Source of the DNA: SZUA-35 sp965530755
Lineage (GTDB): Bacteria > Actinomycetota > Acidimicrobiia > Acidimicrobiales > SZUA-35
Length of the DNA stretch: 64,000 bases
NCBI GenBank assembly: GCA_965530755.1
Contig: CBESNA010000013.1
Span: forward strand, 25,060-89,059
Direction: 5' to 3'
Below are positions 7,669 through 16,165 of the stretch, piece by piece. The first letter of the stretch is position 1. Each line of letters opens with the position of its first letter. Position numbers and translations under genes: made by a program. Under the pieces are notes generated by a model. The model saw nothing but the letters and a program-made list of their open reading frames with translations, was not told the origin of the DNA and did not search any database.

Positions 7669-8500
7669 GCCAGGGCGCAAGAAGCGCCGTCAGGCGGGGC
7701 ATGAGAAGCCACGTGAGCGCAGCGATGCCGAGCACGTTGGAGGCAAACAAGCCGAGCGGCCATGGCACGTCGGTGAAGAACTCGATCTGGATCAACGACA
7801 GCACGAACGTCGTCGGATAGAGGGCGATCAGCACCGCCAGCGCCTGCTTCCACTCTTTCGGCGCCCGTTCCTTCTCGGCGACGAACCAACCCCCGAATCC
7901 GCCGATGACGTTCAGGGTTCGCTCACCTTCGAGGAACGGTTCGACCAACGCCAACACTTCGCGCCGGCTGTCGGACTCGAGCCAATGGTCGAGGTCGGCC
8001 CTGCTGGCGAACGTGAACGAGATGACGTAGTCGTCCTGCACACCGGCAACCGGGGGTGCATGTTCGAACGACATGAACCCTGGGAATCGACCCATGGCCC
8101 CCGCGATGCGGGCCTCGGCCGTCTTGAAACCTTCGAGGTTCTCGGGCCGAATCCGTTGCGACATCACCGCTGTCACCACGTCGGAGTCCGCGGTCGGCCG
8201 AGCCACGCGCTGTTCTCGAGTCGCACCCTCGGTGAACTCGGCACCATCGCGAAGCAGCGCGGCTCGTTCGTCTGACGCCAGCCACCGCTCCAGATCGTCC
8301 TGGGAATGGAACCGATAGACGGTCACCCATTCACCAGGGTGGGCGTCAGAAGGCGGCTGGAGTTCCGATCCGACATGGCCGGGAAACGTCCCCGCCGTCG
8401 CCCGGATCTCCTCGAGCCACTGTTCGAATGCCGGCTCGTGGCCCGGACGCGCCCGTCGCGAGACGATGACGGTTGGTGCGGCTGCCGGCTGATCGCTCAC
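7658..8500 (-). CDS. Membrane-anchored double ABM-domain protein (COG3224-like)
   Basis: A 280-residue protein with two antibiotic-biosynthesis-monooxygenase (dimeric alpha-beta barrel) domains at about residues 8-95 and 105-200, followed by two transmembrane helices around 225-270 (LAVLIALYPTTFVLSLIQIE; LGLFASNVLGIAALTWLL). ABM folds cover cofactor-free monooxygenases and heme-degrading enzymes; this membrane-tethered tandem form has no defined activity. GTG 8500 is chosen because the domain begins right after it; a longer frame to 8812 would run over the divergent sigma-factor gene. Confidence 0.82.
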   Translation of the reverse strand: MSDQPAAAPTVIVSRRARPGHEPAFEQWLEEIRATAGTFPGHVGSELQPPSDAHPGEWVTVYRFHSQDDLERWLASDERAALLRDGAEFTEGATREQRVARPTADSDVVTAVMSQRIRPENLEGFKTAEARIAGAMGRFPGFMSFEHAPPVAGVQDDYVISFTFASRADLDHWLESDSRREVLALVEPFLEGERTLNVIGGFGGWFVAEKERAPKEWKQALAVLIALYPTTFVLSLIQIEFFTDVPWPLGLFASNVLGIAALTWLLMPRLTALLAPWLKR

Positions 8501-8578
8501 CGCTGCGACCGTAGCAACCTGCCGGCCGCGGAAGGTGTGGGGCTCGAGCCCGATCGGGATCCCGCCGACACGTCCGAT

Positions 8579-8605
8579 CCATCCAGGGCGTCGACGGCTC
8601 CGAAC
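8579..8605 (+). promoter_or_regulatory. SigK-type promoter upstream of sigK
   Basis: CCATCC (8579-8584) and CCGAAC (8600-8605) are separated by 15 nt, 48 bp before the sigma-factor ATG. This matches closely the SigK promoter of Mycobacterium tuberculosis (CCATCC / CCGAAT as I recall it), predicting autoregulation. Confidence 0.7.
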
Positions 8606-8653
8606 AGGGGCCATGGACGGGTATCGACGGCGAACGGACGATGAGGCGACACC

Positions 8654-9262
8654 ATGGGCGACATGAATCCCATGGGACGCCTGAGGTCGGTCGGTACCCG
8701 GTCCACCCCACGCGACGAATCCATGGTCCTCGCCGAAGCCCTGCAAGGGGCAGGCCGCGGTGATCAGGCCGCATTCGGCGAGCTCTACGACGCCACCAGC
8801 GGCCTCGTCCACGGCATCGTGTTGAAGGTCGTCCGCGACCCATCACAAGCCGAGGAGATCACCCAGGAGGTGTTCGTCGAGATCTGGCGACTGGCTCCCC
8901 GCTACGAGGAGTCCCGAGGCTCGGCCAAGTCCTGGATCGCCACGATCGCCCATCGACGGGCCGTCGATCGTGTGCGCTCCGAGCAGTCCCACCGGGATCG
9001 CAACGATGTCGTCGGCCGCCAGGTCGAACGCGACCACGATTCGGTTTCCGAGCTCGTGCTCGATCGGCTGGATCGCTCCAGGGTGATCGCCGCCCTGGAC
9101 CTGCTCACCGACGACCAACGGGCCGCCGTGGAACTCGCGTACTACGGGGGCCACACCTATCGAGAAGTCGCCGTGCTCCTCGGCGTTGCCGAAGGCACCG
9201 TCAAGGGGCGAATACGAGACGGCCTGATCAAACTACGAGATCACCTGGGGGTGAACCAATGA
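8654..9262 (+). CDS. sigK: ECF RNA polymerase sigma factor, SigK-like
   Basis: A 202-residue ECF sigma factor. Region 2 covers about residues 35-105 (AFGELYDATSGLVHGI, AEEITQEVFVEIW, SWIATIAHRRAVD) and region 4 about 145-198 (DDQRAAVELAYYGGHTYREV, VAEGTVKGRIRDGL). It overlaps the anti-sigma gene by 4 bp (ATGA). Together with the RskA-type partner, fasciclin lipoprotein and membrane oxidoreductase next door, this is the SigK module known from mycobacteria, where SigK drives mpt70/mpt83. Held inactive at the membrane by RskA until redox or envelope signalling triggers release; that last step is family knowledge. Confidence 0.9.
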   Translation: MGDMNPMGRLRSVGTRSTPRDESMVLAEALQGAGRGDQAAFGELYDATSGLVHGIVLKVVRDPSQAEEITQEVFVEIWRLAPRYEESRGSAKSWIATIAHRRAVDRVRSEQSHRDRNDVVGRQVERDHDSVSELVLDRLDRSRVIAALDLLTDDQRAAVELAYYGGHTYREVAVLLGVAEGTVKGRIRDGLIKLRDHLGVNQ

Positions 9263-9969
9263 CCGAAGACCTGCATCACCTCGCCGCTGCCTATGCGCTC
9301 GACGCACTCGACGAATCAGAACGGCGGGCGTTCGAAGCCCATTATCCGACGTGTGCCATCTGCTCTGCGGAGGTGAACGACTACCGGGAAACAGCGGCCC
9401 ATCTGGCCGAGGTCAGCGTTACTCCAACGCCGGCGGACCTGAAGGCCCGTGTCATGGCCGAGATCGCGACCACTCGACAGATTGCTCCGGTCCTGCCGGA
9501 TCGAGTCGTCGAGCTCGCTGAACGCAAGCGGCGCAACCAGCCCCGCCAACGAATCCTGGCAATGGCGGCCGCCGCCATCGTGGCCATCGTCGGATTCGTA
9601 GGAGGCCTGCAGCTCGCCGGCTCGAACAGCGATCCAGACGCGATCTTCGCCGCCGCCGACGCCGAGACGCTGCAGCTCGACGGCGATGCGGGCACTGCCA
9701 GAGTCGTGTGGTCGCCGAGTGAGGATCGAGCGATCCTGATCGCCAGCGATCTGGGTGACCCCGGAGCCGGGCGGGCGTACGAGCTCTGGCTCATCGACGC
9801 CGATGGCCCCAATCCGACCGGCCTGTTCGCACCGGATGCCGATGGCAACGTGCGGGTCGAGCTTCCTCTCGACGGGCGAACGCCCGCCGCCTGGGGAATC
9901 ACGAACGAACCGGACACCGGGTCGGATCAACCGACAGGCGACATCCTCCTGGTGGCAGAGACCGTCTGA
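9259..9969 (+). CDS. rskA: Anti-sigma-K factor RskA-like
   Basis: A 236-residue single-pass membrane protein. The N-terminal cytosolic zinc-type anti-sigma domain carries HYPTCAIC (His28, Cys32, Cys35); a transmembrane helix spans about residues 96-120, and the extracytoplasmic RskA domain runs to the end (RAYELWLIDADGPNPTGLF). It binds the cognate sigma factor at the membrane and frees it on regulated proteolysis. The start overlaps sigK by 4 bp, giving coupled, near-stoichiometric synthesis. Confidence 0.92.
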   Translation: MTEDLHHLAAAYALDALDESERRAFEAHYPTCAICSAEVNDYRETAAHLAEVSVTPTPADLKARVMAEIATTRQIAPVLPDRVVELAERKRRNQPRQRILAMAAAAIVAIVGFVGGLQLAGSNSDPDAIFAAADAETLQLDGDAGTARVVWSPSEDRAILIASDLGDPGAGRAYELWLIDADGPNPTGLFAPDADGNVRVELPLDGRTPAAWGITNEPDTGSDQPTGDILLVAETV

Positions 9970-10013
9970 GCGACCCTGGTTCGCCCGCCGGATCGGCGTC
10001 CGCCGGATTCGAT

Positions 10014-10040
10014 CCGTCCATGATCCGGTCGGCTCCGAAC
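10014..10040 (+). promoter_or_regulatory. Probable SigK-type promoter before the oxidoreductase
   Basis: CCGTCC (10014-10019) and CCGAAC (10035-10040) are separated by 15 nt, the same spacing and -10 sequence as upstream of sigK. It ends 7 nt before ATG 10048, so the transcript would be leaderless or nearly so. Confidence 0.5.
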
Positions 10041-10047
10041 CAGGTGC

Positions 10048-11664
10048 ATGACCGCCACAGACGCCGACCCCACTCTTCCCGACGCGAGCCTCCCAGACTC
10101 GACCGCCCAGAACACTCCCACTGAGGCGAGGGAAGGACCGGGCCCGTCGCTGCCGGCAGCGGCGCTTGCCGGTGTCGTGAGCGCTGCGCTCGGGCTCGGC
10201 GTCGCCCAGGTGGTCGCAGGGTTCAGCCGAACCCTGCGCTCGCCCGTGATCGCCGTCGGCGACCGTGTGGTCGACCTCGTTCCGGCGGCGATGAAGGACA
10301 TCGCCATCTCGCTGTTCGGCACCAACGACAAGATCGCCTTGCTCGTCGGCATCGCGGCGACGCTCATCGTCTACGCCGCGATCGTCGGTGTCCTTGCCCT
10401 GCGCAGGCGCTTGGCGATCGGCCTCATCGGCGTCGGGCTCTTCGCCATCGTCGGGGCTCTCGCTGCAGTCAACGACCGGGCCGGCGCCCCCTGGTGGGCA
10501 GCGCTCCCCACGCTGATCGGCGCTGCAGTCGTCGGCGGCTCGATCGTCGTGTTCGATCGCGCGGCTCGATCGGAACCTGTGGTGCGAGGCATGGAACATC
10601 CGTCGTCACGTCGGCGGTTCTTTGCCACCGCCGGGGTCTTGACGGCCGGAGCCGGCGTTGCTGCGCTCATCGGTCGCTCCCTCGACGGCCGTTTCAGTGC
10701 CAGCGGATCCCGGGCCGCCCTCGAGCTCCCACTACCGACCAACACGTTGCCACCGGTACCGGTCACGGCCCAGGCCGAGAACGCGGCATCGTTCATCACC
10801 TCGAACGCCGACTTCTATCGCATCGACACGGCGTTGGTCGTGCCCCAGGTCCCGGCCGAGACGTGGTCCATGCGTGTCACCGGCATGGTCGACCGCGAGC
10901 TCACGATCACCTACGCCGACCTGCTCGACCGAGAGCTCATCGAGCGCGACATCACCCTCACCTGCGTCTCCAACACGATCGGTGGTGAACTGATGGGCAC
11001 CGCCCGTTGGCTCGGTGCGCGTCTCGACGATCTTCTCGCCGAGGTCGGTATCGATCCGGAGGCCACCCAGATCGTCGGCCGTTCGGTCGACGGATACACC
11101 TGCGGCTTCCCCGTGGCAGCCCTCGACGGTCGGGATGCTCTGATCGCCGTCGGCATGAACGGTGAGCCCCTTCCACTCGAGCATGGGTTCCCCGCCAGAC
11201 TGATCGTGCCCGGCCTCTACGGCTACGTCTCGGCCACCAAGTGGTTGAGTGAGATCGAGCTCACCACGTTCGATTCGTTCGATCACTACTGGGTGCCACG
11301 CGGTTACGCCGTTGAGGCGCCGATCAAGCTGCAGAGTCGCATCGACGCACCACGGGGCCTCGACCGGATCCCCGCAGGACCGTTCGTGATCGGTGGCGTG
11401 GCTTGGGCTCAGACCATCGGCATCGACGCCGTCGAGTTGTCCATCGATGAAGGCCCGTGGATGAGTGCCGAGCTCGCGGACGAGGTCAACGACGTGACCT
11501 GGCGGCAGTGGTCGTTGTCATGGGATGCCACGCCGGGACGGCACTCGATCACGGTTCGGGCAAAAGATCGAAAAGGGTCCATCCAGACCGCCGACCGCTC
11601 CGAACCACTGCCAGACGGAGCTTCCGGGCACCACACCGTTGTGGTCCTCGTCGAGGACGCCTGA
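10048..11664 (+). CDS. Membrane molybdopterin-dependent oxidoreductase (sulfite oxidase family)
   Basis: A 538-residue protein. An N-terminal block of about four transmembrane helices (residues 30-175) is followed by SSRRRFFATAG, resembling an internal twin-arginine motif, and one more hydrophobic segment. The sulfite-oxidase molybdopterin domain then runs from about 240, with the Mo-coordinating Cys306 in TLTCVSNTIGG, and a C-terminal Mo-dimerisation immunoglobulin-like domain follows. Relatives oxidise sulfite or reduce oxidised methionine (MsrP); the substrate here is unknown. Position in the SigK locus resembles mycobacterial SigK regulons, which contain envelope redox proteins. Confidence 0.88.
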   Translation: MTATDADPTLPDASLPDSTAQNTPTEAREGPGPSLPAAALAGVVSAALGLGVAQVVAGFSRTLRSPVIAVGDRVVDLVPAAMKDIAISLFGTNDKIALLVGIAATLIVYAAIVGVLALRRRLAIGLIGVGLFAIVGALAAVNDRAGAPWWAALPTLIGAAVVGGSIVVFDRAARSEPVVRGMEHPSSRRRFFATAGVLTAGAGVAALIGRSLDGRFSASGSRAALELPLPTNTLPPVPVTAQAENAASFITSNADFYRIDTALVVPQVPAETWSMRVTGMVDRELTITYADLLDRELIERDITLTCVSNTIGGELMGTARWLGARLDDLLAEVGIDPEATQIVGRSVDGYTCGFPVAALDGRDALIAVGMNGEPLPLEHGFPARLIVPGLYGYVSATKWLSEIELTTFDSFDHYWVPRGYAVEAPIKLQSRIDAPRGLDRIPAGPFVIGGVAWAQTIGIDAVELSIDEGPWMSAELADEVNDVTWRQWSLSWDATPGRHSITVRAKDRKGSIQTADRSEPLPDGASGHHTVVVLVEDA

Positions 11665-11730
11665 CCTGAACTCCCAGGCGGGCTCGGAACTCCTGCAAGT
11701 ACCCAACCTCAATCACCAAGGACACCCACC

Positions 11731-12912
11731 ATGAACACGATCAGCATCACCGAACAGCCGAAGAGCCGAACCGGCCGCCGCTTCGTTGCCGCAATGGCAG
11801 CCGCCGGCCTCCTCTTGGCCGCCTGCTCGAGCGACGACACCGCCGCCGAGGATCCGACCACGACCGAAGCCGCCATCCAGGACGACAGCATGGAAGAAGG
11901 CGACGCCGACATGCTCGGCGCCTTCGGTCCGGCATGTGGAGCCGTCCCCGTCGACGGTGAGGGTTCCTTCGCCGGCATGGCAGACGACACCGCTGCCACC
12001 GCCGCATCGAACAACCCGCTGCTCTCCACGCTCGTCACCGCCGTGGTCGAAGCCGACCTCGTCGACACCCTCAACAGCGACGGACCCTTCACCATCTTCG
12101 CCCCGACCAACGATGCGTTCGCAGCGATCCCGGAGGACATCCTGGCCGCCGTGCTCGCCGACAAGGACCTGCTCACCAGCGTGCTGACCTACCACGTCGT
12201 CGCCGGTGACAACGATGCCGAAGCACTCAGCGGCGGCACCTTCGACACCGTCGAGGGCGGTCAGATCACCCTCGGCGCCGATGGGACGATGGTGAACGAC
12301 GCCAACGTGATCTGCTCGAACGTGCCGGTCGCCAACGGCACCGTGCACATCGTCGACTCGGTCCTGCTGCCGCAGGTCGCACTCGACGCCATCGCAGCGC
12401 TGACCGGCGATGCAATGGCCGAAGGCGAACTCATGCCCACCGGCGCAGCGTGCTCCGCAGTTCCGACCGATGGTGAGGGTTCGTTCGCCGGCATGGCAGA
12501 CGACACCGCCGCCACCGCCGCATCGAACAACCCGCTGCTCTCCACCCTCGTCACCGCCGTGGTCGAAGCCGACCTCGTCGACACCCTCAACAGCGACGGA
12601 CCCTTCACCATCTTCGCCCCGGTGAACGACGCCTTTGCAGACCTCCCCGAGGATCAGCTGGCGGCCGTGCTCGCCGACAAGGACCTGCTCACCAGCGTCC
12701 TCACGTTCCACGTGATCGCCGGCGACAGCCTCAGCTCCGCTGAACTGATCGAGGTCGGGTCCGCAACCACCGTCAACGGTGGCGAGCTCACCTTCACCGC
12801 CAACGACGACGCACTGTCGGTCAACGGCGCCGCCAGCACGCTGTGCATGGACGTGCCGACCGCCAACGCCACGGTCCACATCATCGATTCAGTGCTTCTC
12901 CCCAGCAGCTGA
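11731..12912 (+). CDS. Lipoprotein with two fasciclin (FAS1) domains, MPT70/MPT83-like
   Basis: A 393-residue lipoprotein with lipobox LLAAC (Cys32) after a twin-arginine-like stretch (TGRRF). A low-complexity acidic linker leads to two FAS1 domains at about residues 75-210 and 247-390, each with TIFAP(T/V)NDAF and a conserved FHV/YHV strand. FAS1 proteins mediate adhesion or lipid binding at the cell surface. In mycobacteria the fasciclin proteins MPT70 and MPT83 are the main SigK targets, matching this location. The two domains share a nearly identical 153-bp DNA block. Confidence 0.92.
   Translation: MNTISITEQPKSRTGRRFVAAMAAAGLLLAACSSDDTAAEDPTTTEAAIQDDSMEEGDADMLGAFGPACGAVPVDGEGSFAGMADDTAATAASNNPLLSTLVTAVVEADLVDTLNSDGPFTIFAPTNDAFAAIPEDILAAVLADKDLLTSVLTYHVVAGDNDAEALSGGTFDTVEGGQITLGADGTMVNDANVICSNVPVANGTVHIVDSVLLPQVALDAIAALTGDAMAEGELMPTGAACSAVPTDGEGSFAGMADDTAATAASNNPLLSTLVTAVVEADLVDTLNSDGPFTIFAPVNDAFADLPEDQLAAVLADKDLLTSVLTFHVIAGDSLSSAELIEVGSATTVNGGELTFTANDDALSVNGAASTLCMDVPTANATVHIIDSVLLPSS
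11953..12105 (+). repeat. Direct repeat inside the FAS1 gene, copy 1
   Basis: 153 bp repeated at 12469-12621 (offset 516 bp, 172 codons) with four differences, all synonymous. The similarity continues at a lower level through the ADKDLLTSVLT segment. Recent duplication or gene conversion of the domain core. Confidence 0.9.
12469..12621 (+). repeat. Direct repeat inside the FAS1 gene, copy 2
   Basis: Second copy of the 153-bp block at 11953-12105; 149 of 153 bases are identical, and the encoded stretch (GEGSFAGMADDTAATAASNN and onward) is the same in both domains. Confidence 0.9.
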
Positions 12913-12981
12913 CCCGACTGGTCATCGCGACCAGCGCTGCAGATCAGCTCGTCTGTGCTGATCGGCAGCGACGCCAAGGAG

Positions 12982-13010
12982 ATGGCCGAGCCCCTCACGG
13001 GCTCGGTCAT
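12982..13010. terminator. Hairpin between convergent genes
   Basis: Arms 12982-12993 and 12999-13010 pair over 12 bp (core CCGAGCCC/GGGCTCGG, one G-T wobble) around loop CTCAC. It lies between the convergent fasciclin and acyltransferase genes and has no U tract, as in many actinobacterial terminators. Confidence 0.65.
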
Positions 13011-13042
13011 CGGCGCGTCTCAGGTCATGAGGCCAGACGAGT

Positions 13043-13942
13043 TCACGAACCTACTTCTTGGGCAGTGAGCGGACGTAGGTCGATGGCAGAGTCATCGACG
13101 CGTCCTTTTGGGACGGTCACCGGACCATCGCCGCTGTGGCCGTTCGAGGCCGGCAGCTTCTTGGGCGACGGGCGGCCGGACGGCACGGAGATCTTCGGCC
13201 GCTTCTCGGCCATGTCCTCGAGCGACGCCACCACGCCGGGTCGATCGTCCTTGGCCGCGTACAGATCCACGTACTCCTGGCCGGAGAGCTCACTGATCCG
13301 GAACATCACTGCATCGGTGAACGTGCGATGGATCCGCGGGTCTGCCGGGTCGCCGAAGTCCTCGATGTGCATCGGTGCGCCGAAGCGAACGGTGCACGGC
13401 AGGCCCAGCTTCATCGTGAACTGATCTGGCGGCTGGATCGCCAGCGTGCCCTCGTGACCAACAGGGATGATCGGAGCGTTGCAGCGCAGCGCGAGCCGAG
13501 ATGCGCCGGTTCGGCCCTTGTGCAGGAAGCCGCTGCGAGAACGAGTCCCCTCCGGATAGATCATGAAGAGAAAACCGTTGTCGAGCACCTTCGCTGCGGT
13601 GTCGAGCGCAGCCTGCGCTGCATCACCGCCGGACCGGTCGACCGGGATCATGCCAAGAGCCGGGAACAGGTGCTTGGTCTTCCAATCGTGCATGTATTCG
13701 CCCTTGCCGATCGCCCACACTCGGCGGGGCAATGCGGAGGGGACGAAGACCGAGTCGCAGAACGACAGATGGTTGGGCGTGATGATCGCCGGTCCGTCGA
13801 CAGGGATGTTGTCGAGCCCTTCCACGTTGACGTCCCACAGCCGATTCACCAGCTTGCGAATCGCTCCGAATCCGTACTTGCTCGCACGATCCGCCCCAGG
13901 AAGCTGCGGGGCGTCTTCGAATTGGAAGTCACGCCCGCTCAT
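13043..13942 (-). CDS. 1-acyl-sn-glycerol-3-phosphate acyltransferase (PlsC family)
   Basis: A 299-residue acyltransferase with block I NHLSFCD (HX4D; His is the base), block III YPEGTRS and a pocket segment around PIIPVGHEGT. It transfers acyl groups to lysophosphatidate or related glycerophosphates at the membrane. ATG 13942 overlaps the stop of the acyl-CoA ligase by 4 bp, so ligase product could be handed on. The C-terminal 60 residues are a disordered Pro/Lys-rich extension. A longer frame to 14290 is antisense noise over the ligase gene. Confidence 0.88.
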   Translation of the reverse strand: MSGRDFQFEDAPQLPGADRASKYGFGAIRKLVNRLWDVNVEGLDNIPVDGPAIITPNHLSFCDSVFVPSALPRRVWAIGKGEYMHDWKTKHLFPALGMIPVDRSGGDAAQAALDTAAKVLDNGFLFMIYPEGTRSRSGFLHKGRTGASRLALRCNAPIIPVGHEGTLAIQPPDQFTMKLGLPCTVRFGAPMHIEDFGDPADPRIHRTFTDAVMFRISELSGQEYVDLYAAKDDRPGVVASLEDMAEKRPKISVPSGRPSPKKLPASNGHSGDGPVTVPKGRVDDSAIDLRPLTAQEVGS

Positions 13943-15381
13943 GAGCGGAGCTCCCGTCGGATGAGCTTGCCGGTCGCGGCAACCGGGAGTTCGTCGACGA
14001 ATTTGTACGACGTCGGACACTTGTACCGGCTGAGTTGCGATCTGGCATAGGTGTCGAGTTCTTCCACGTCCACGTCGCCCAGCACGTGGGCGACGACGGT
14101 CTCCCCGGTGTCGAGATGCTCTTCGCCGACGACGACCGCACCACGGACACCGGGATACTGCATGAGCACACCCTCGACTTCGGATGGGTACACGTTGAAT
14201 CCGGACACGATGACCAGATCCTTGATCCGATCCACGAGGTAGAGGTATCCGTCTTCGTCGAAGACGCCGACGTCGCCGGTCCAGAACCACCCATCGTCGG
14301 TGAGTACGGCCGCGGTCAGTTCAGGTGAATCGAGGTAGCCCTTGAAGACGCCAGGGCTGCGCACGACGACCTCACCGGTGTCGCCCGCATCGACCGGGGT
14401 GCCGTCAGGCTCGACCAGGACCACCTCGGCGCCCTCGATGACTTTGCCGACCGACGTAGGCCGGACCGGAATGCCTCGACTCCAGGTGACGATGGGAGAG
14501 GTCTCGGTGAGCCCATAACCTTCAGCCACCTCGATGCCGAGGCGGTCGCGGACAGCCTCGAAGACGGCGAGCGGCAGCGCGGCGGCTCCTGATGAGGTGA
14601 AGCGGACGCTGGCAACGGTTTCGGGGGTCGCCCATTCGACGGCGGCCCATCGTGCCCACATCGGTGGGGCTCCGGCGAGGGTCGTGATGCCGTGGCGTTG
14701 CACCAGCTCGAGTGAGGCCGAGGCATCAAAGCGGCGTTGCATGACGACGGTGCCACCGACGCGGAGCATGGCCATCAGCACGAGGTTGAGACCGAAGATG
14801 TGGGAGAAGGGCAGGCTGCCGAGTGCGACGTCATCTGACCGAAGGCCGAGCTCACCCCGATTGATCACGATCTCGTGGGCCCACTTGAGGTTGCCGTGAC
14901 TCAGCATCGCCACCTTGGCATCGCTGGCCACACCGCTGGTGAGCATCAGGAAGGCAATGTCGTCGGGATCGCAGTCGACGACGGGCGGGGGGTCACCGGC
15001 GTCGACGTCTTCAGCCAGGTCGATGATCTCGACGCCGAGTTCGATGTTGCCTTCGGCCAACCACGCTCCGGCTTCGCCCAGGATCATCAGCTTCGGCGTG
15101 ACGCTGGCCAGCTTCCGCTCGATCTCGGGCAGGGGGCTCGTTGGCCGCACCGGGATGATTTGTGCGCCCAGTCCGAGTCCGGCGAGCATGGTGACGGCGA
15201 AGTCGATCTCGTTTCCGGCGACGATGGCGAGGCGATCGTTACGACCGAGCCCGGCGACGTGGAGGCGGGCCCGCACGGCATCGACCCGCTGACGGAGTTC
15301 GGCGTAGTCGATTTCGAGATCGCCGTCGATGAGGGCGATGCGATCGTCGTCATGGCCGTCGATGATGTTGGCAAGGTTCAC
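13939..15381 (-). CDS. AMP-dependent acyl-CoA synthetase/ligase with degenerate P-loop
   Basis: A 480-residue ANL-superfamily ligase. Visible motifs are SLPFSHIFGLNLVLM, YGLTETSP (A5), GWFWTGDVG, DRIKDLVIVSGFNVYP (A8) and the C-terminal catalytic lysine in ATGKLIRREL. The phosphate loop is unusual: TSGVASDAKVAMLSH instead of the canonical TSGTTGxPKG, keeping only the first Ser/Gly and the Lys. GTG start after AGGA. It probably activates fatty acids for the coupled PlsC. The TetR gene 72 bp upstream on the same strand may be cotranscribed. Confidence 0.88.
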   Translation of the reverse strand: MNLANIIDGHDDDRIALIDGDLEIDYAELRQRVDAVRARLHVAGLGRNDRLAIVAGNEIDFAVTMLAGLGLGAQIIPVRPTSPLPEIERKLASVTPKLMILGEAGAWLAEGNIELGVEIIDLAEDVDAGDPPPVVDCDPDDIAFLMLTSGVASDAKVAMLSHGNLKWAHEIVINRGELGLRSDDVALGSLPFSHIFGLNLVLMAMLRVGGTVVMQRRFDASASLELVQRHGITTLAGAPPMWARWAAVEWATPETVASVRFTSSGAAALPLAVFEAVRDRLGIEVAEGYGLTETSPIVTWSRGIPVRPTSVGKVIEGAEVVLVEPDGTPVDAGDTGEVVVRSPGVFKGYLDSPELTAAVLTDDGWFWTGDVGVFDEDGYLYLVDRIKDLVIVSGFNVYPSEVEGVLMQYPGVRGAVVVGEEHLDTGETVVAHVLGDVDVEELDTYARSQLSRYKCPTSYKFVDELPVAATGKLIRRELRS

Positions 15382-15453
15382 AGAAGTTCCTGAGCGTGGT
15401 TCCGTCGCCGGTCAGGCGGCGTCGAGCTGACCACGATCATGACACAGGTCACA

Positions 15454-16092
15454 TCAGGCAGCGAGTGCAGCCACGCTCGGTACAGACGCCAGCGCATCGG
15501 AGATGAGTTTCATGTAGTCGGCCGTCCCGTCGGATGCGGTCCACTGGCGAGTGGCGATCCGCACCGCCGACATCGTGGCACCGGCGATGATCTCGGGCCG
15601 TGGGTCGACCAGCGGATCGACGTCGAGGCGCAGCGCCGTTGCCGAAATGATCTCCCGTTCCCAACCGAGTTGGACCGTCGCACGGCTGTACGCCGAGACA
15701 GAAGGGTACGACGCGGCGAGCCTCGCCTGGAGCAAACGTCGCTCTCGATGGGTCTCGAAGTTCTCGGCGAGCGAGGTGACGGCTTCGTGCACGACGGTCA
15801 GGACGGGCTCATCGGCGGGGCGTGACGCGAGTGCGTCGCGGAGGGTGAACAGCACCTCGTCCATGTCGCCGTAGAGCACCGCTTCCTTGCTCGCGAAATG
15901 ACGGAAGAGCGTGCGTTGCGACACGTCCGCCCGTTCGGCGATGTCGACCGTTGTCGTCTCGTCGAAGCCTCGCGACGCGAACAGCTCGGCGCCTGCTCCG
16001 ACCAGCGCGGCGTAGGTCCGCGACTTCTTCCTGGAGCGGCGGCTTGGCGCCGGGCGAGGATCGACGGAGGGAAGGGTGGGACCGGCGCTCAT
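15454..16092 (-). CDS. TetR-family regulator of the lipid locus
   Basis: A 212-residue TetR regulator with HTH at about residues 25-70 (AELFASRGFDETTTVDIAER, VSQRTLFRHFASKEAVL). Its ATG at 16092 lies 6 nt after a TACGAT box, so it looks leaderless. It heads a unit with the acyl-CoA ligase and PlsC and is divergent from the HAD/PlsC-WS/DGAT-ligase operon; repeated ATGTCAGC sequences between them are probable binding sites. The ligand is likely an acyl-CoA or fatty acid, by analogy with FadR-like TetR proteins. Confidence 0.87.
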   Translation of the reverse strand: MSAGPTLPSVDPRPAPSRRSRKKSRTYAALVGAGAELFASRGFDETTTVDIAERADVSQRTLFRHFASKEAVLYGDMDEVLFTLRDALASRPADEPVLTVVHEAVTSLAENFETHRERRLLQARLAASYPSVSAYSRATVQLGWEREIISATALRLDVDPLVDPRPEIIAGATMSAVRIATRQWTASDGTADYMKLISDALASVPSVAALAA

Positions 16093-16098
16093 GGGGAG

Positions 16099-16104
16099 AT
16101 CGTA
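16099..16104 (-). promoter_or_regulatory. Leaderless -10 box of the TetR gene
   Basis: On the minus strand TACGAT is followed by CTCCCC and ATG 16092 (6-nt gap), without a ribosome binding site. Confidence 0.6.
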
Positions 16105-16120
16105 GAACAGAACCGCCAAA

Positions 16121-16159
16121 ATGTCAGCCATTGACGAATGTCAGCGACTGTCATAAGGT
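16121..16159 (+). promoter_or_regulatory. Divergent promoter with repeated TGTCA sites
   Basis: TTGACG (16131-16136), a 17-nt spacer and TAAGGT (16154-16159) lie 6 nt before ATG 16166, a strong sigma-70-type leaderless promoter. Overlapping it are direct repeats ATGTCAGC at 16121-16128 and 16138-16145, the inverted repeat TGAC-GAAT-GTCA (16132-16143) and another TGTCA at 16149. They are probable operators for the adjacent TetR. Confidence 0.65.
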
Positions 16160-16165
16160 GCGAGT

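Noticed and set aside
6166..7680. Minus-strand ORF of 504 codons over the nuclease and methyltransferase genes.
   Set aside because: Antisense shadow spanning two recognised genes; no domain or ribosome binding site.
10018..10040. CCATGA/CCGAAC as the SigK promoter before the oxidoreductase.
   Set aside because: The spacer would be only 11 nt; CCGTCC at 10014 gives the same 15-nt spacing as the sigK promoter and is preferred.
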